A DNA stretch of 64,000 bases, from assembly GCF_900095705.1 (NCBI RefSeq), contig NZ_LT608324.1, positions 174,106-238,105 of the forward strand, given 5' to 3'. Shown one piece after another: positions 45,601 to 55,079 of the stretch. The stretch's first letter is position 1, and each line of letters starts with the position of its first letter. Source of the stretch: Fusobacterium massiliense. GTDB lineage: Bacteria; Fusobacteriota; Fusobacteriia; Fusobacteriales; Fusobacteriaceae. The position numbers and the translations under genes are program-made. The notes below the pieces were generated by a model. That model searched no databases. It saw nothing but the letters and a program-made list of their open reading frames with translations, and was not told the origin of the DNA.

Positions 45601-48600
45601 TAAAAGGTTGTTTTTGCTATCATATGTTAAACCTTTATCTCCAGCTAGAGTAGCTGATAATATTGCTTTTTCAGCATAATTTTCATCTGTTACTGATTTA
45701 GAAGTAAGACCCATAAATCCTGTTTTAGTTTTCTTATAGTAAGAATAATTAATATCTTTTACTCCTGCTTGAGTAATATTTCCATCAGCTTTTATTTGTC
45801 CTTCTGTGTTCGCTTGAACATTGCTTCCTAAAAGACTCACATCTTTTTCACTTGTAATATTTACCTTATCTCCTATTATATTAGAAGCTACATTACGAGT
45901 TGCATAGGCTACACTTTCTTCTGAGCTAGAACGACCAAAACCTTTACTCTTACTATGGCTTTCTTTATGTAAAATAGAATCTTTTCCAGCTACTATTGAG
46001 ATATCTCCCTTAGCTTGTATACTTGCCTCATTAGTTGCAACTATATTTGAACCATTTATCCCTATATCGCCTAATGATGTCAAACTTATATCCTTAGCTT
46101 TTAAATTACTTCCTACATTAGTTTTCTTCTCATCTAATACATAATCTTTTCCACCATCTCTTACCTTTTTATCAATAGCTTCAAGATTTCCTATAACTAG
46201 ATTTTTTCTTGCACCTATTTCTATTTTATCCTGAGCTTTTACATCTGCTCCTGTATTCTCTACATTATTAGCAATAATAGAAATATTATTTCCTACAATA
46301 TTTCCACTACCTCTAACATCAGTGTAAACATCATGATAATCGTTATCGTGAATTGATAATTTCTTACTATTCTTTATATCTCCATTTTCGCTAAAAATAT
46401 TAATATCATTTTCTGCTAAAATATTTCCACCAATGTTTTCTATATTTTCCTTTGCTATTAAAGCTACATTATTTCCATAAATTCCTGTATCTGAATATGC
46501 TGCATTTTGATAAATATTTTTAGATTTTATTAATACATTATTTTTAGCTATTATTTTTCCACTATTATCTACAATAGAGGCATTATTTACAACAAAATTT
46601 CCACCAGCTTTAATAATATTACCTTGTTCTTCAACAATGGATTTTAGAGTATTTTCACTTAAATATAGCTTAGGTATTAAGACTTTTTCTCCATTGACTA
46701 CTTCTTCCACATACCATAATATATCTGATTTTAAATTATTTATTTGTTCTTTAGATAGCGCTATTCCTAAAGATAAATTCAAATCTTTTTGAGCTGCTAT
46801 TGCATTATCAAATAGTTTTTTTCTTTCTTCATTGACATCATTTGAATACAAATATCTTTTTCCAGTACCTTCTAATACTGCTCTAGTTATTAATCTATTT
46901 TCATAAAAAGAATCTCCTAAAAGCCTTATATCTCTATCAGGATTAAATTTTATTCTTGAGAAAAAATACTCCGAACTTAAATAGAATCCCTTATCTATCA
47001 TTTTAGGATTTGTTTCTATTAAATATGAAAATTTTGGATTATCTACTTTTTTATTTACTATGAACATTCCATTGTCATTTTTTGGAATTTCTATATAGTC
47101 TTCTACACCAACAGCTGAATCTTTTTTAATTTTTTCTACTACTGAATTATTAGTTATTTTAAATGTGTCATCTATATTGGTATTTTTAATATTGCTATCT
47201 TTTTCTACTTTCTTTACATCATTAATATATCCAGATTTATGATCTTGATACTCTCCATTACCAACTTCTTTTGCATTAACAGTGAGATCTCCACCTGCAA
47301 TTATCTGTGTTGGCTTATCTGAATATAGAGTTTGTTTATATGCAATTCCTGTAGAAAAGTTAGCATTCTTTCTACTATGTCTTCTACGAACTCTTTTCTT
47401 ATAGCTATAGTTTCTTTTAAAATATAGTTCAATATCAACTTCTTTACCTTCTCTTGTATTATTAAGTTCTCCAGCATTGATAATAATATTTTTTCCAGCT
47501 AAAATATCTGCCTCTTGATTTAGAAGTTTATTTGTTATATTAAAAGTTAAATTCCCTTCTGTCTTTAAATATGCTTTATTAGATTTATAATTACTTACTC
47601 CTACTTTAGCACCATCTAAATACGATTCACCTTCCCATCTTTTATGATGTCTACTACTTTTGTTCCATTCTTCTTGTAATTGTTCTTCTATCCTTTGCTT
47701 TATTTCAGAAGGCAATTTACTTACATCGACATTACTTTGAGCTCCATTAACTTTTTTATAGCTATGACTACCTGTTAAATAGCCTTTGTTTGTAAAATTA
47801 TTGGCTGTTATTTCTCCATCACCAGCAGCTTCTATAGTATTTAAATTTGTAATATCGCTAGTAAAATTCATATTTAAATTACCAAACGAAGATACTTCAC
47901 CTTTATTTGAAAAGTCTTTTCCTTCTAATTTTAATAATTCTCTTGCATACAATAGTGAATTTTCATTGTTTTTAAAGCTATTATTTCCTTTTATTTCAGT
48001 GTTTCCACTACTTGCCATTATTGAATTATTTTCTAAATTATTGGCTTCTAACTTTAAATTTTTTCCAATTAGTTCATATTCATTTTTATAGTTTCCATTT
48101 ACTTTTATATCTAAATCACTATTAGTTATATATGAGTTATCTCTTTCTAATTCATTTGTTTGTATTTTTAATAATTTTCCTGCACCTATATTTGTTGTTA
48201 AATTAACTTTACTTGAGCTTATATCTAATTCATCTTTTGAAAAAATGACTCCCTTAGTTTTATCATTTTCTAAAATGTCACTATTTATTATAGCTTTTCC
48301 ATTAGTTACAATCTCATTTTTATTACTTAAGTTTTTACTTTCTATATTTAATTTATTTTTAGAAAAGACGATACCATTATTTTTAATATCTTTAATATTT
48401 ATTTTTAAAGTATTGTTTGATTGAATTCTTTTATTATTTATTAAACTTCCATCATTTTTTAAATTTTTATTCTTAATTGTTACATCATTAACAGCTAATA
48501 TATCTCCATTATTCGTTATTGCATCTCCTTCTAAAATCATTTTCGATGCTTGGATAAGTGAATTATTATTTAATACTCCACTATTTACAATCATATTATT

Positions 48601-50481
48601 TGTTGCTATTAATTTATCTGTACTTTCTAGTTTATCTGTCTCTATATTTACATTTTTTCCAATAAGCTCTTTATTATTTTTAATATCTTTTGAATTTATT
48701 ACTATATCCTCATTAGATTGAATTTTTCCATCATTTATTATTTTTTTATTTTGACTAATACTCATATTACCAATAGAAAGGATATTACCATTATTCAATA
48801 AATCTACTGCTTTCAAATCAATTTCTTCTGATGAATGTATCATTCCTTTATTCACTAAAGTTTTTGTCATAATATTTTGCTTATCTGTTGTTAATATTTT
48901 TGTATTATTATCTAATTTATCAGCTACAATTTCTAATCTTTTTGCAGTAAGCTCATTATTTTCTATATTATTAGCTATTAATTTAATATCTTTATCTGAA
49001 TAAATTTTTCCTTTTGATTTTAACTCTTTTGTATTAATAGAAATATCGCCATTCGCAAGTATATTATTACTTTCTATGTCTGTACTATTTATATCGATTT
49101 TACCAGAACTTACTACATCTCCTGTATTATCTATTTTTTGATTTACTATTTTTGTTTCTTTTTCCGAATATATTTTCCCACTATTTATTAATATTTTATT
49201 ATTAATATTCAATAATTCTTTTGTTGCTATTTTATTGCTATTATTTATATTATTAGACTTTATACTTATTTCTTTCTCTGCAACAATTATTCCTTTATTA
49301 TCAATACTTTTAGAATTTATGTCTATATTATTTTTAGCTTGAATATTAGCAGTATTTGTCAAATCTCCTTTTATATTTAGATCTTTATTTGCAAGAATGA
49401 TTTTAGTATTTTCTACATTTCCTTTTACATTGACATCTTTATTGGCTTCTATTTTCCCTGAATTTTTTAAATCTCCAGAAATAGATATATCTTTATTTGT
49501 AGAAATCAAATTAGAACTATCTACATCTCCATTTATTGTAATATCCTTATTAGCTTGTATTTGTCCAGAGTTTTTTGTTTTTTTACTTTCTATATTAATT
49601 GTATTTTCAGCGACTAGTTTATCCCTTATTTCTGTTTCTGTTGAAGATATTTTAATATCTCCTTTTGCTTGAGTATCCTTTAAATATACCTTTCCCTTAG
49701 AAGATATTACAACATCTCCTTTTTCAGCATACATTGGAGCTTCTGTTTTTACTCCCACTCCATCTTCATTTACTACTATATTTATTCTTCCAGCATAAAT
49801 TGAACCTAGTTCTCTTGCATCCAGTGCGTATTCTGGTTTATTTGGTTGTCCTTGACTTCCAAGTTTTAGATTTACTTCTTCTCCACCATAGATAGGTGCT
49901 GAAAGTTCTGCTACCCTTGCAATAAGTTCAGCTTTATTTATATTTCTTAAATCAAGACCTTTTCCAGCTACCTCTATTGTTCCTTTTTCTGGACTTTGTA
50001 AATTATTCTCACTTCCTGTTGTTAAAGTTACATTTCCAGTATTGATAAATCCTGCACTATTAACAAATATTCCATTAGGATTCGCTAAGATGTAGTTAGC
50101 TTTTTTACCTACTATTTCTTGATAGCCTTCTATTCTACTTCTATTTACTCCACTTACTTCATTTAAAATTGTATTTGCTTCTCTTCTCTCATTTTGAAAA
50201 TTAGGATTACCATAAATCAATCCTCCAAGTTGCGAGTTTACAATATCAACTGAATTATTTAAAATAGCTCCTCTCCCGTCAACATTATATTCTTTATATA
50301 CATTGTGAGAAATTCCATTGTTATTAGGAGCTTCTATATTTACAAGAGGTACACCATTTATGGCTTTATCAACATTCAAATTTTTACTTCTATCTGTGTC
50401 GGGAATTATTCCATCAGCTAAACTAACTATATGTAAAAGTAACATAAATGTTGCTATTAATCTTTTTAAACTTCCTTTCAT
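42694..50481 (-). CDS. Full-length TpsA/FhaB/CdiA-type exoprotein (filamentous haemagglutinin-like, contact-dependent toxin)
   Basis: A 2595-aa secreted protein. The signal peptide is at about 1-23 (FMLLLHIVSLADG). The TPS secretion domain (about 30-270) carries NPNGIFVNSAGFINTGNVTL. A long run of haemagglutinin repeats follows, with a basic island (KKRVRRRHSRKNA). The repeat block at about 1217-1517 is shared with unit 6, and a pre-tail carries GHEKAHMNTYDEG near 2283. The variable tail starts after EAKLVPEKDKEH at about 2358. AGGGGGAAAA precedes the ATG, 8 bases after the transporter gene. It is probably exported by that transporter to the cell surface as an adhesin and toxin carrier. The toxic activity of the tail is unknown. 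Confidence 0.92.
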   Translation of the reverse strand: MKGSLKRLIATFMLLLHIVSLADGIIPDTDRSKNLNVDKAINGVPLVNIEAPNNNGISHNVYKEYNVDGRGAILNNSVDIVNSQLGGLIYGNPNFQNERREANTILNEVSGVNRSRIEGYQEIVGKKANYILANPNGIFVNSAGFINTGNVTLTTGSENNLQSPEKGTIEVAGKGLDLRNINKAELIARVAELSAPIYGGEEVNLKLGSQGQPNKPEYALDARELGSIYAGRINIVVNEDGVGVKTEAPMYAEKGDVVISSKGKVYLKDTQAKGDIKISSTETEIRDKLVAENTINIESKKTKNSGQIQANKDITINGDVDSSNLISTNKDISISGDLKNSGKIEANKDVNVKGNVENTKIILANKDLNIKGDLTNTANIQAKNNIDINSKSIDNKGIIVAEKEISIKSNNINNSNKIATKELLNINNKILINSGKIYSEKETKIVNQKIDNTGDVVSSGKIDINSTDIESNNILANGDISINTKELKSKGKIYSDKDIKLIANNIENNELTAKRLEIVADKLDNNTKILTTDKQNIMTKTLVNKGMIHSSEEIDLKAVDLLNNGNILSIGNMSISQNKKIINDGKIQSNEDIVINSKDIKNNKELIGKNVNIETDKLESTDKLIATNNMIVNSGVLNNNSLIQASKMILEGDAITNNGDILAVNDVTIKNKNLKNDGSLINNKRIQSNNTLKINIKDIKNNGIVFSKNKLNIESKNLSNKNEIVTNGKAIINSDILENDKTKGVIFSKDELDISSSKVNLTTNIGAGKLLKIQTNELERDNSYITNSDLDIKVNGNYKNEYELIGKNLKLEANNLENNSIMASSGNTEIKGNNSFKNNENSLLYARELLKLEGKDFSNKGEVSSFGNLNMNFTSDITNLNTIEAAGDGEITANNFTNKGYLTGSHSYKKVNGAQSNVDVSKLPSEIKQRIEEQLQEEWNKSSRHHKRWEGESYLDGAKVGVSNYKSNKAYLKTEGNLTFNITNKLLNQEADILAGKNIIINAGELNNTREGKEVDIELYFKRNYSYKKRVRRRHSRKNANFSTGIAYKQTLYSDKPTQIIAGGDLTVNAKEVGNGEYQDHKSGYINDVKKVEKDSNIKNTNIDDTFKITNNSVVEKIKKDSAVGVEDYIEIPKNDNGMFIVNKKVDNPKFSYLIETNPKMIDKGFYLSSEYFFSRIKFNPDRDIRLLGDSFYENRLITRAVLEGTGKRYLYSNDVNEERKKLFDNAIAAQKDLNLSLGIALSKEQINNLKSDILWYVEEVVNGEKVLIPKLYLSENTLKSIVEEQGNIIKAGGNFVVNNASIVDNSGKIIAKNNVLIKSKNIYQNAAYSDTGIYGNNVALIAKENIENIGGNILAENDINIFSENGDIKNSKKLSIHDNDYHDVYTDVRGSGNIVGNNISIIANNVENTGADVKAQDKIEIGARKNLVIGNLEAIDKKVRDGGKDYVLDEKKTNVGSNLKAKDISLTSLGDIGINGSNIVATNEASIQAKGDISIVAGKDSILHKESHSKSKGFGRSSSEESVAYATRNVASNIIGDKVNITSEKDVSLLGSNVQANTEGQIKADGNITQAGVKDINYSYYKKTKTGFMGLTSKSVTDENYAEKAILSATLAGDKGLTYDSKNNLLLEGVKVVSSGNINLKGKNVEINPLETKAYSKHKEEKKGFSGSLSAKGVSLSYGKDKLSSDTDIVNQTASQIVSNKDINIEATNKVKAKSVDIYAKNDINISGDKGVEISTANNSYDNTTKQSSSRIGANVGINPAIVNTVENIKDIKNLTDFSGNSYDILNNASKVVGAIKDGAKATNDLINFEYSVDDTTGAETLKYKPRIFSASISYNKSESKSSMHNESVEKSLLVSGNNMNIKSKNGSITISGTDVKVGNDLDLSAKKDITIKASEENYTSSSSSSQTGISLSANLEEGRIADLSISQAGTRARGNGTNYINSTVNVGGKLKANSENLTLSGANVEADKLDIKAKNVVIESKQDKSERKDSSYGGSFSIDIVNPSNFSVSVNGSKGSGEKEWVNKQSSLIAKNGGKIDTEDLTNIGAVIGSENEKEKLKISANKVVVKDLEDKNKYENIGGGISFGTDVPNISVKHDKIDKEQINKASAINTDFEISGKKTSAEDLGFNTDIDKAQEKTKDEEKHLDAELHTDLIGEDKRNEIKYAFKKLGSLHEILDQKKFKESIEGVLLDKFKDEHQKEFNLIKEESLSLEDKQKLAQNLIERYLRENGYEGEIPEVLLTNEAHSFSVDSKDKETGAKRREKIYFSKNDIADPNLAFSRLFGHEKAHMNTYDEGKYGEDTSIHTTKKIGSENKNKVFTEEEKADYLNNLRNKYKDQKSIEQQFAEAKLVPEKDKEHFFNEEVYDKYVNPNLNAKEIEELSKKFNVSKKKIEKNQTQYVYYDFLDKNNRVFKDKKEFEKFQKELKEKIKNEKDPKKREELEKQVYRNVSDITAQYHNIEIDENGEVSINLKFPNEKHVNNIGQEAVFNKKSGKWVNDGINNATYNIAGLDGTIKGFAYDNLIYHLFADESDVNLWIKYDVEQNSKLTEIQRRQLNEIGSRYYLDLIFRDYVNTRGKLNYRIYEDYMQMIKGDL
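45930..46831 (-). repeat. About 900-bp direct repeat, copy in the full-length exoprotein gene
   Basis: Partner of 30412-31313 in unit 6, with the same orientation and near identity. Confidence 0.88.
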
Positions 50482-50489
50482 TTTTCCCC

Positions 50490-52094
50490 CTAGAATCTAT
50501 ATGTTAAACTAGTATAAACTACAGCTTTATTATTTCTAAAATATCTTGGTTTATCTATTGGTTTTGCTATACTGAAACTTCCTTCAAAACCTTTAAAATA
50601 TCCCCTTATTCCTATTGCAACTCCTTGAAGAGTTTCTACTTTGTAATCATTTACTTTATTATTAAAAACTCTACCATAGTCATAGGCTATATATGGTTCT
50701 AGAAATTCATTTCCTTTATATCCTATTTCATTTCTAATATAGAAACCTTTATCTCCTTGTGTAGATTCATCTTTAAATCCTCTTACACTTGTGTCGTCGC
50801 CTATTCCTATTTTTTCTTGTGAATACAATATATCTTTTGAATACTGTCCTACAATATTTGTTTTATAGTAAAAATTATTCATTGGTTTATACCAAGATAT
50901 ATTCATATTGTATTTTCTAAATTGTGCTTTTGGTGTATATTCTTCTCTATACCATTCTTCACTATCATTGTTAGCTGCAAATCTTTTTAACCCAAAGCTT
51001 ACTCCTAAATTTGTATTCAATAGTCCTGAAAATATTCTTCCTGTATATGTTGTATCCACTGTTAAGACAGATAGTTTTCTTGAACTCAAAACCAATCGCA
51101 CATCATCAATATAGTTTTTAGAATCTTTTAAGATTATTTTTGCTCCTATGTCTATTTTATGATTTTCATTTCTGTGTAACATTTTTCTTATTCCAAATGT
51201 CTGATTTTCTGTATTTCCTGTTGCTTTGTATGTTCTTCCTAATGCTGGGATACTTCTAAGATATTGAGAACTGTCATAGTTATAACTAAAAGTCCAATAT
51301 TTAAAAGGAACAGATACTCCAAAACTGAAATTTTTAGTATCTCTTTCTTTGTATTGTCTTTGTAGTTTATTTTGATAAGAAAAAGCTAAACTTTCATTCA
51401 ATCCAAATATATTATGAGTATTTAAGAAATATCTAAGTCTATGTCTTGAAGTCTCAAACTGTCCTAAATCATTATAGTTTACTCCAAAACTTATGGGCTT
51501 ATTATCTCTTTTAATATATATGTCGCTATATCCATTTTTATAACTAGCTTTAATATCCAGCTTTGAATTATTCCCTAAATTATCAATTCCTTGATCTAAA
51601 TCTTTAACATTTAAAATATCATTTTCTCTTTTGGGAAAAGTTATGAAAGTCTTAAACTTATTTTCTTTTTCATTATATATAACTTTAGCTATTTTTCCTT
51701 CTAAAACAAAAATGGATATCTTACCAATTTCAAAATCAGACTTGCTTATATCAAGTCCAACTTTTGTAGTAATATATCCATTTTCAATATATTTATTTTC
51801 TATTTCATTTATCAATGTATAAACATTTTTATTTTTACCTATATATTTTCTTAAAATAGCATTTATTTGAAAAGATTCAAGTATAGTATTTCCATCTAAA
51901 TCAATAGAATTTATATTTAGAATTAAATTATTTTCTTCTTTATCTTTGTTATTTTCAGGCATATTAAAATTTTGAGTTTTTATTAAGTTATCAAAATTTT
52001 GTTGATCTTCTCTTCTTTTTTCTATATCTATTTCATCTACTGCATAAGTAAATGAAAACACAGATAAAAATATGAAAATAAATTTCCTATACAT
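50490..52094 (-). CDS. TpsB/FhaC/ShlB-type outer-membrane transporter
   Basis: A 534-aa two-partner-secretion porin. A signal peptide (FIFLSVFSFTYA) is followed by a POTRA region (about 60-200; YIGKNKNVYTLINEIENKYI, YITTKVGLDI). The C-terminal beta barrel has alternating strands. The VRGF motif (TSVRGFKDESTQGDKGFYIR) of the FhaC/BamA superfamily is present, and the protein ends in SLTYRF with terminal Phe. It precedes the exoprotein gene by 8 bases, so it should be its dedicated exporter. A good promoter lies just upstream. Confidence 0.94.
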   Translation of the reverse strand: MYRKFIFIFLSVFSFTYAVDEIDIEKRREDQQNFDNLIKTQNFNMPENNKDKEENNLILNINSIDLDGNTILESFQINAILRKYIGKNKNVYTLINEIENKYIENGYITTKVGLDISKSDFEIGKISIFVLEGKIAKVIYNEKENKFKTFITFPKRENDILNVKDLDQGIDNLGNNSKLDIKASYKNGYSDIYIKRDNKPISFGVNYNDLGQFETSRHRLRYFLNTHNIFGLNESLAFSYQNKLQRQYKERDTKNFSFGVSVPFKYWTFSYNYDSSQYLRSIPALGRTYKATGNTENQTFGIRKMLHRNENHKIDIGAKIILKDSKNYIDDVRLVLSSRKLSVLTVDTTYTGRIFSGLLNTNLGVSFGLKRFAANNDSEEWYREEYTPKAQFRKYNMNISWYKPMNNFYYKTNIVGQYSKDILYSQEKIGIGDDTSVRGFKDESTQGDKGFYIRNEIGYKGNEFLEPYIAYDYGRVFNNKVNDYKVETLQGVAIGIRGYFKGFEGSFSIAKPIDKPRYFRNNKAVVYTSLTYRF

Positions 52095-52136
52095 AAGCTT
52101 CCCCTCTCATATATTTATTAAATACTATTTTCGTTC

Positions 52137-52165
52137 ATTATATATTATTTTTCTTTAAAAATCAA
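52137..52165 (-). promoter_or_regulatory. Promoter of the two-partner secretion operon
   Basis: On the minus strand TTGATT (52165-52160), 17 bases and TATAAT (52142-52137), 43 bases upstream of the transporter ATG. GAGGGGAAGCTT is the ribosome site. It is the only strong promoter I see for the locus. Confidence 0.72.
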
Positions 52166-52203
52166 ATGTTGAATTAGATATTTAAAAAATAATTGATGCA
52201 GTA

Positions 52204-52626
52204 TTAGAAACTTATTTTCTCATAGTGTATGCTATCTAAAGTTAATTTTACTTCATTAAATTTTATTTCATACACTTTTAATTTTTCTCTACATTTTTCA
52301 ATAACTTCTTTAAACCCTCTCATTTTTGTTGTAAAAATTTCTTCTAAATCAGCTATTGTTTTTTCACTTTCTCTAACATTTCCTTTAGCTTTTATATGTT
52401 CTCTTTCACCATGTCTAACTGGTATAGTTGTAAATGCTACATTATTATTTTTCCAAAATTCACTTATTTTTTCTCTTCCTACGAAAGTTGCAAAATATAT
52501 CGTATTGTTTTCTTCGTTATAATAAAAATTAACTATTCTTACATTAGGAAAATCATGAACACTTGTTGCTAAAGCAATCAATTCAGATTCATTCATTATT
52601 CTTACAAACTCTTTTTTTGCTTCCAT
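52204..52626 (-). CDS. Pyridoxamine 5'-phosphate oxidase family protein
   Basis: A 140-aa split-barrel flavoprotein-like domain. LIALATSVHDFPNVRIVNFY, NTIYFATFVGREKISEF and VAFTTIPVRHGEREHIKAKG are the typical barrel strands. The substrate is unknown. AGGAGTTGAAAAT precedes the ATG. It is a single-gene unit next to repeat copy 6. Confidence 0.87.
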   Translation of the reverse strand: MEAKKEFVRIMNESELIALATSVHDFPNVRIVNFYYNEENNTIYFATFVGREKISEFWKNNNVAFTTIPVRHGEREHIKAKGNVRESEKTIADLEEIFTTKMRGFKEVIEKCREKLKVYEIKFNEVKLTLDSIHYEKISF

Positions 52627-52734
52627 ATTTTCAACTCCTATATTAAAATAAATTTTTCTGTATCTTATTTTAACATATTTTTTATAAACGTAAAACTTTT
52701 TTAATAAAATTTTATTTTAAATAAGCTTATGGAT

Positions 52735-52849
52735 TATACAGGAAAGTATAAAATAAACATAAAAAATTAGTCTCTGACGTCCGTATTAGTTCGAAGAGCC
52801 TGTGTTTTCATTGAACTCGTAGAACTCATACGGCTGTCAAGAGACTTTA
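52735..52849 (-). repeat. Dispersed palindromic-core repeat, copy 6 (core forward, then tail, on the minus strand)
   Basis: The core at 52769-52847 reads TTAGTCTCTGACGTCCGTAT through GGCTGTCAAGAGACTT on the plus strand. The tail is on the left (ACAGGAAAGTATAAAATAAA). Read on the minus strand it is the forward form. Confidence 0.9.
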
Positions 52850-52857
52850 TTTATTTC

Positions 52858-54918
52858 TTATTTATTTCTAGATTCTATAATTTTTTTAGAAATATTTTCT
52901 GGAACTTCTTCATATCTTACAAATTCATATTCAAATTGACCCCTACCCTGAGTTAAAGCTCTAAGATCTATTGAATATTTTAATATTTCAGCTTCAGGAA
53001 CTTCAACATATAGCATTTGTTCCCCACTTTCTAAGTGGTCCATTCCTAAAACTCTTCCTCTTCTCTTATTTAAATCTCCCATTACATCTCCCATATATTC
53101 TTCTGGAATTGTAATTTCCATTTTTACAACCGGTTCTAATAAAACTGGTTTTGCTTTTTCTATTCCAGATTTAAAAGCCAATATTGCTGCCAATTTAAAT
53201 GACAAATCATTTGAGTCAACTGGATGATAACTTCCATCATATAAAGTGGCTTTAAGGTTAATCACAGGATAGCCAGCTAAAACTCCCTTTTCTTTAGCTT
53301 CTATAAGTCCTTTTTCCACTGCTGGAATATAATTTTTAGGAACTACTCCTCCCTTTATCTCATCTACAAATTCAAAATCTTTATCAGAATGTTCAAACCT
53401 TATAAAAACATCTCCAAATTGACCAGCTCCTCCAGATTGTTTTTTATGTCTTCCTTCTACTTCAGCTTTTCCTAAAATAGTTTCTCTGTAAGACACTATA
53501 ACATCTTCAAGTTCAGCATGAACTCCAAATTTATTTTTTATTTTACATAAAATTATATATAAGTGTTTTTCTCCTTGTCCTCCTATCAACAATTGTTTAG
53601 TTTCATAATTTCTTTTAACTATAAAAGTAGGGTCTTCTTCCATAACTTTTTGTAGTGCTGTACTTAGTTTTTCATCATCATTTTTATCAGCAGGCAAAAC
53701 TCCCGAAAAAATATTTGGTTTAGGAAATTTTATTTGATTAAAAACTACTGAAAAATTCTTGTCACAAATAGTATCTCCAGTTTGAGTATACTGTAATTTT
53801 GTTGTAGCTCCAATATCACCAGCATGCAATTCTTCAACTTCTATTTGTTTATTTCCTTGCATAGTCATAACTTGAGCTATTCTTTCTTTTTTATTTTTAA
53901 TTGGATTAAAAACCTCTGCTTCTTTTTTTATAATTCCAGAATTTACTTTAAAGAAACTAATTTTCCCTATAAATGGATCGACCAAAGTTTTAAATACTAT
54001 AGCTGAAAACGGAGTTTCATCTGCTATTTTTACTCTTTTATCTTTATTAGTTTCAGGATCTTTTCCTATTCTTTCTCCACTAAATAATTCAGTAGGACAA
54101 GGCATATATCTTTTTAAAAATTCTAAAAGAGTATGTATTCCTATATTTTGTTGAGCTGAACCGACAATAACCGGTACTATATCCCCATTTACAACTCCTT
54201 TATGAAGACCTGTTGTTATTTCTTCAGCACTAAATTCTTCACCAGCAAAATATTTATCCATTAACACTTCATCGGTTTCAGCTATCGCCTCAAACAACAA
54301 ATTTCTAATTTCACTCACATCTATATCTTTAGGTAATGGAGTATCGACACATTCTTTTCCATTAAAAATTCTACCTTTCATGTCAACTACATTTACAAAA
54401 CCTTTAAATTCTTCTTTTTCACCTAATGGCAAACAAAAAGGAGCTATTTTTTTGCCGAATTTTTCTTTCAATTCAGCAAGTAATTTAGGATAGTTTACAT
54501 ATCCTTTGTCCATTTTATTAATAAAAATAATTCTAGGAAGTTTTCTTTCTTCTAATAGTTTCCATGCTTTTTCTGTCCCAACCTCAACACCAGCAGTTGC
54601 ATCCATTACTATAACTGCTGAAGCAGAAACTCTTAAAGATGAAACAACTTCACCTACAAAATCAAAATATCCAGGAGTATCCAAAAAATTAAGTTTCACT
54701 TCATCATATTCTATAGGAATTAAAGATGTATTTATTGAAAAAATTCTTTTTACTTCCTCTTTATCAAAATCAGAGATTGTTGTACCGTCTTCCACATTTC
54801 CTTTTCTCTTTATGTAATCTTTAACAAAAAGTAAAGATTCCACAAGACTTGTCTTTCCAGACCCTCTATGTCCTAGTAGAGAAATATTTCTAATATTTTC
54901 TGTCGTAAAAACTTTCAT
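52858..54918 (-). CDS. Elongation factor G-like translational GTPase (EF-G2 type)
   Basis: A 686-aa protein with all EF-G domains. The P-loop is GHRGSGKTSLVESL instead of the canonical AHIDAGKT. The switch II is FLDTPGYFDFVGEV and the NKMD box is INKMDKG. The domain IV region KKQSGGAGQFGDVFIRFEHS and the C-terminal EYEFVRYEEVP are typical. The altered P-loop and its isolated position away from rpsL-rpsG-tuf say it is a paralogue, not the main fusA. Its cellular task is not known. AAGGAGGCAACATAT precedes the ATG. Confidence 0.92.
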   Translation of the reverse strand: MKVFTTENIRNISLLGHRGSGKTSLVESLLFVKDYIKRKGNVEDGTTISDFDKEEVKRIFSINTSLIPIEYDEVKLNFLDTPGYFDFVGEVVSSLRVSASAVIVMDATAGVEVGTEKAWKLLEERKLPRIIFINKMDKGYVNYPKLLAELKEKFGKKIAPFCLPLGEKEEFKGFVNVVDMKGRIFNGKECVDTPLPKDIDVSEIRNLLFEAIAETDEVLMDKYFAGEEFSAEEITTGLHKGVVNGDIVPVIVGSAQQNIGIHTLLEFLKRYMPCPTELFSGERIGKDPETNKDKRVKIADETPFSAIVFKTLVDPFIGKISFFKVNSGIIKKEAEVFNPIKNKKERIAQVMTMQGNKQIEVEELHAGDIGATTKLQYTQTGDTICDKNFSVVFNQIKFPKPNIFSGVLPADKNDDEKLSTALQKVMEEDPTFIVKRNYETKQLLIGGQGEKHLYIILCKIKNKFGVHAELEDVIVSYRETILGKAEVEGRHKKQSGGAGQFGDVFIRFEHSDKDFEFVDEIKGGVVPKNYIPAVEKGLIEAKEKGVLAGYPVINLKATLYDGSYHPVDSNDLSFKLAAILAFKSGIEKAKPVLLEPVVKMEITIPEEYMGDVMGDLNKRRGRVLGMDHLESGEQMLYVEVPEAEILKYSIDLRALTQGRGQFEYEFVRYEEVPENISKKIIESRNK

Positions 54919-55079
54919 ATATGTTGCCTCCTTTATAATAATTTTCTATATTTTATAACTTTATATATATATTAGTCAATAAAAATTTATAAAATTTGTA
55001 CTTTTATATTTTTTTTAGTACATTATGTATAAATAATCTGTTTTAAATATATAATTTTATAATCTTTTATAAAATAAAT

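Noticed and set aside
42694..50481. A VENN motif as in enterobacterial CdiA
   Set aside because: I see no VENN in the pre-tail; the conserved border here is EAKLVPEKD-EH after an HExxH segment.
27422..50512. Many leucine- and serine-rich plus-strand frames opposite the exoprotein and cassette genes
   Set aside because: They mirror the codon use of the minus-strand genes, have no ribosome sites, and repeat wherever the exoprotein sequence repeats.
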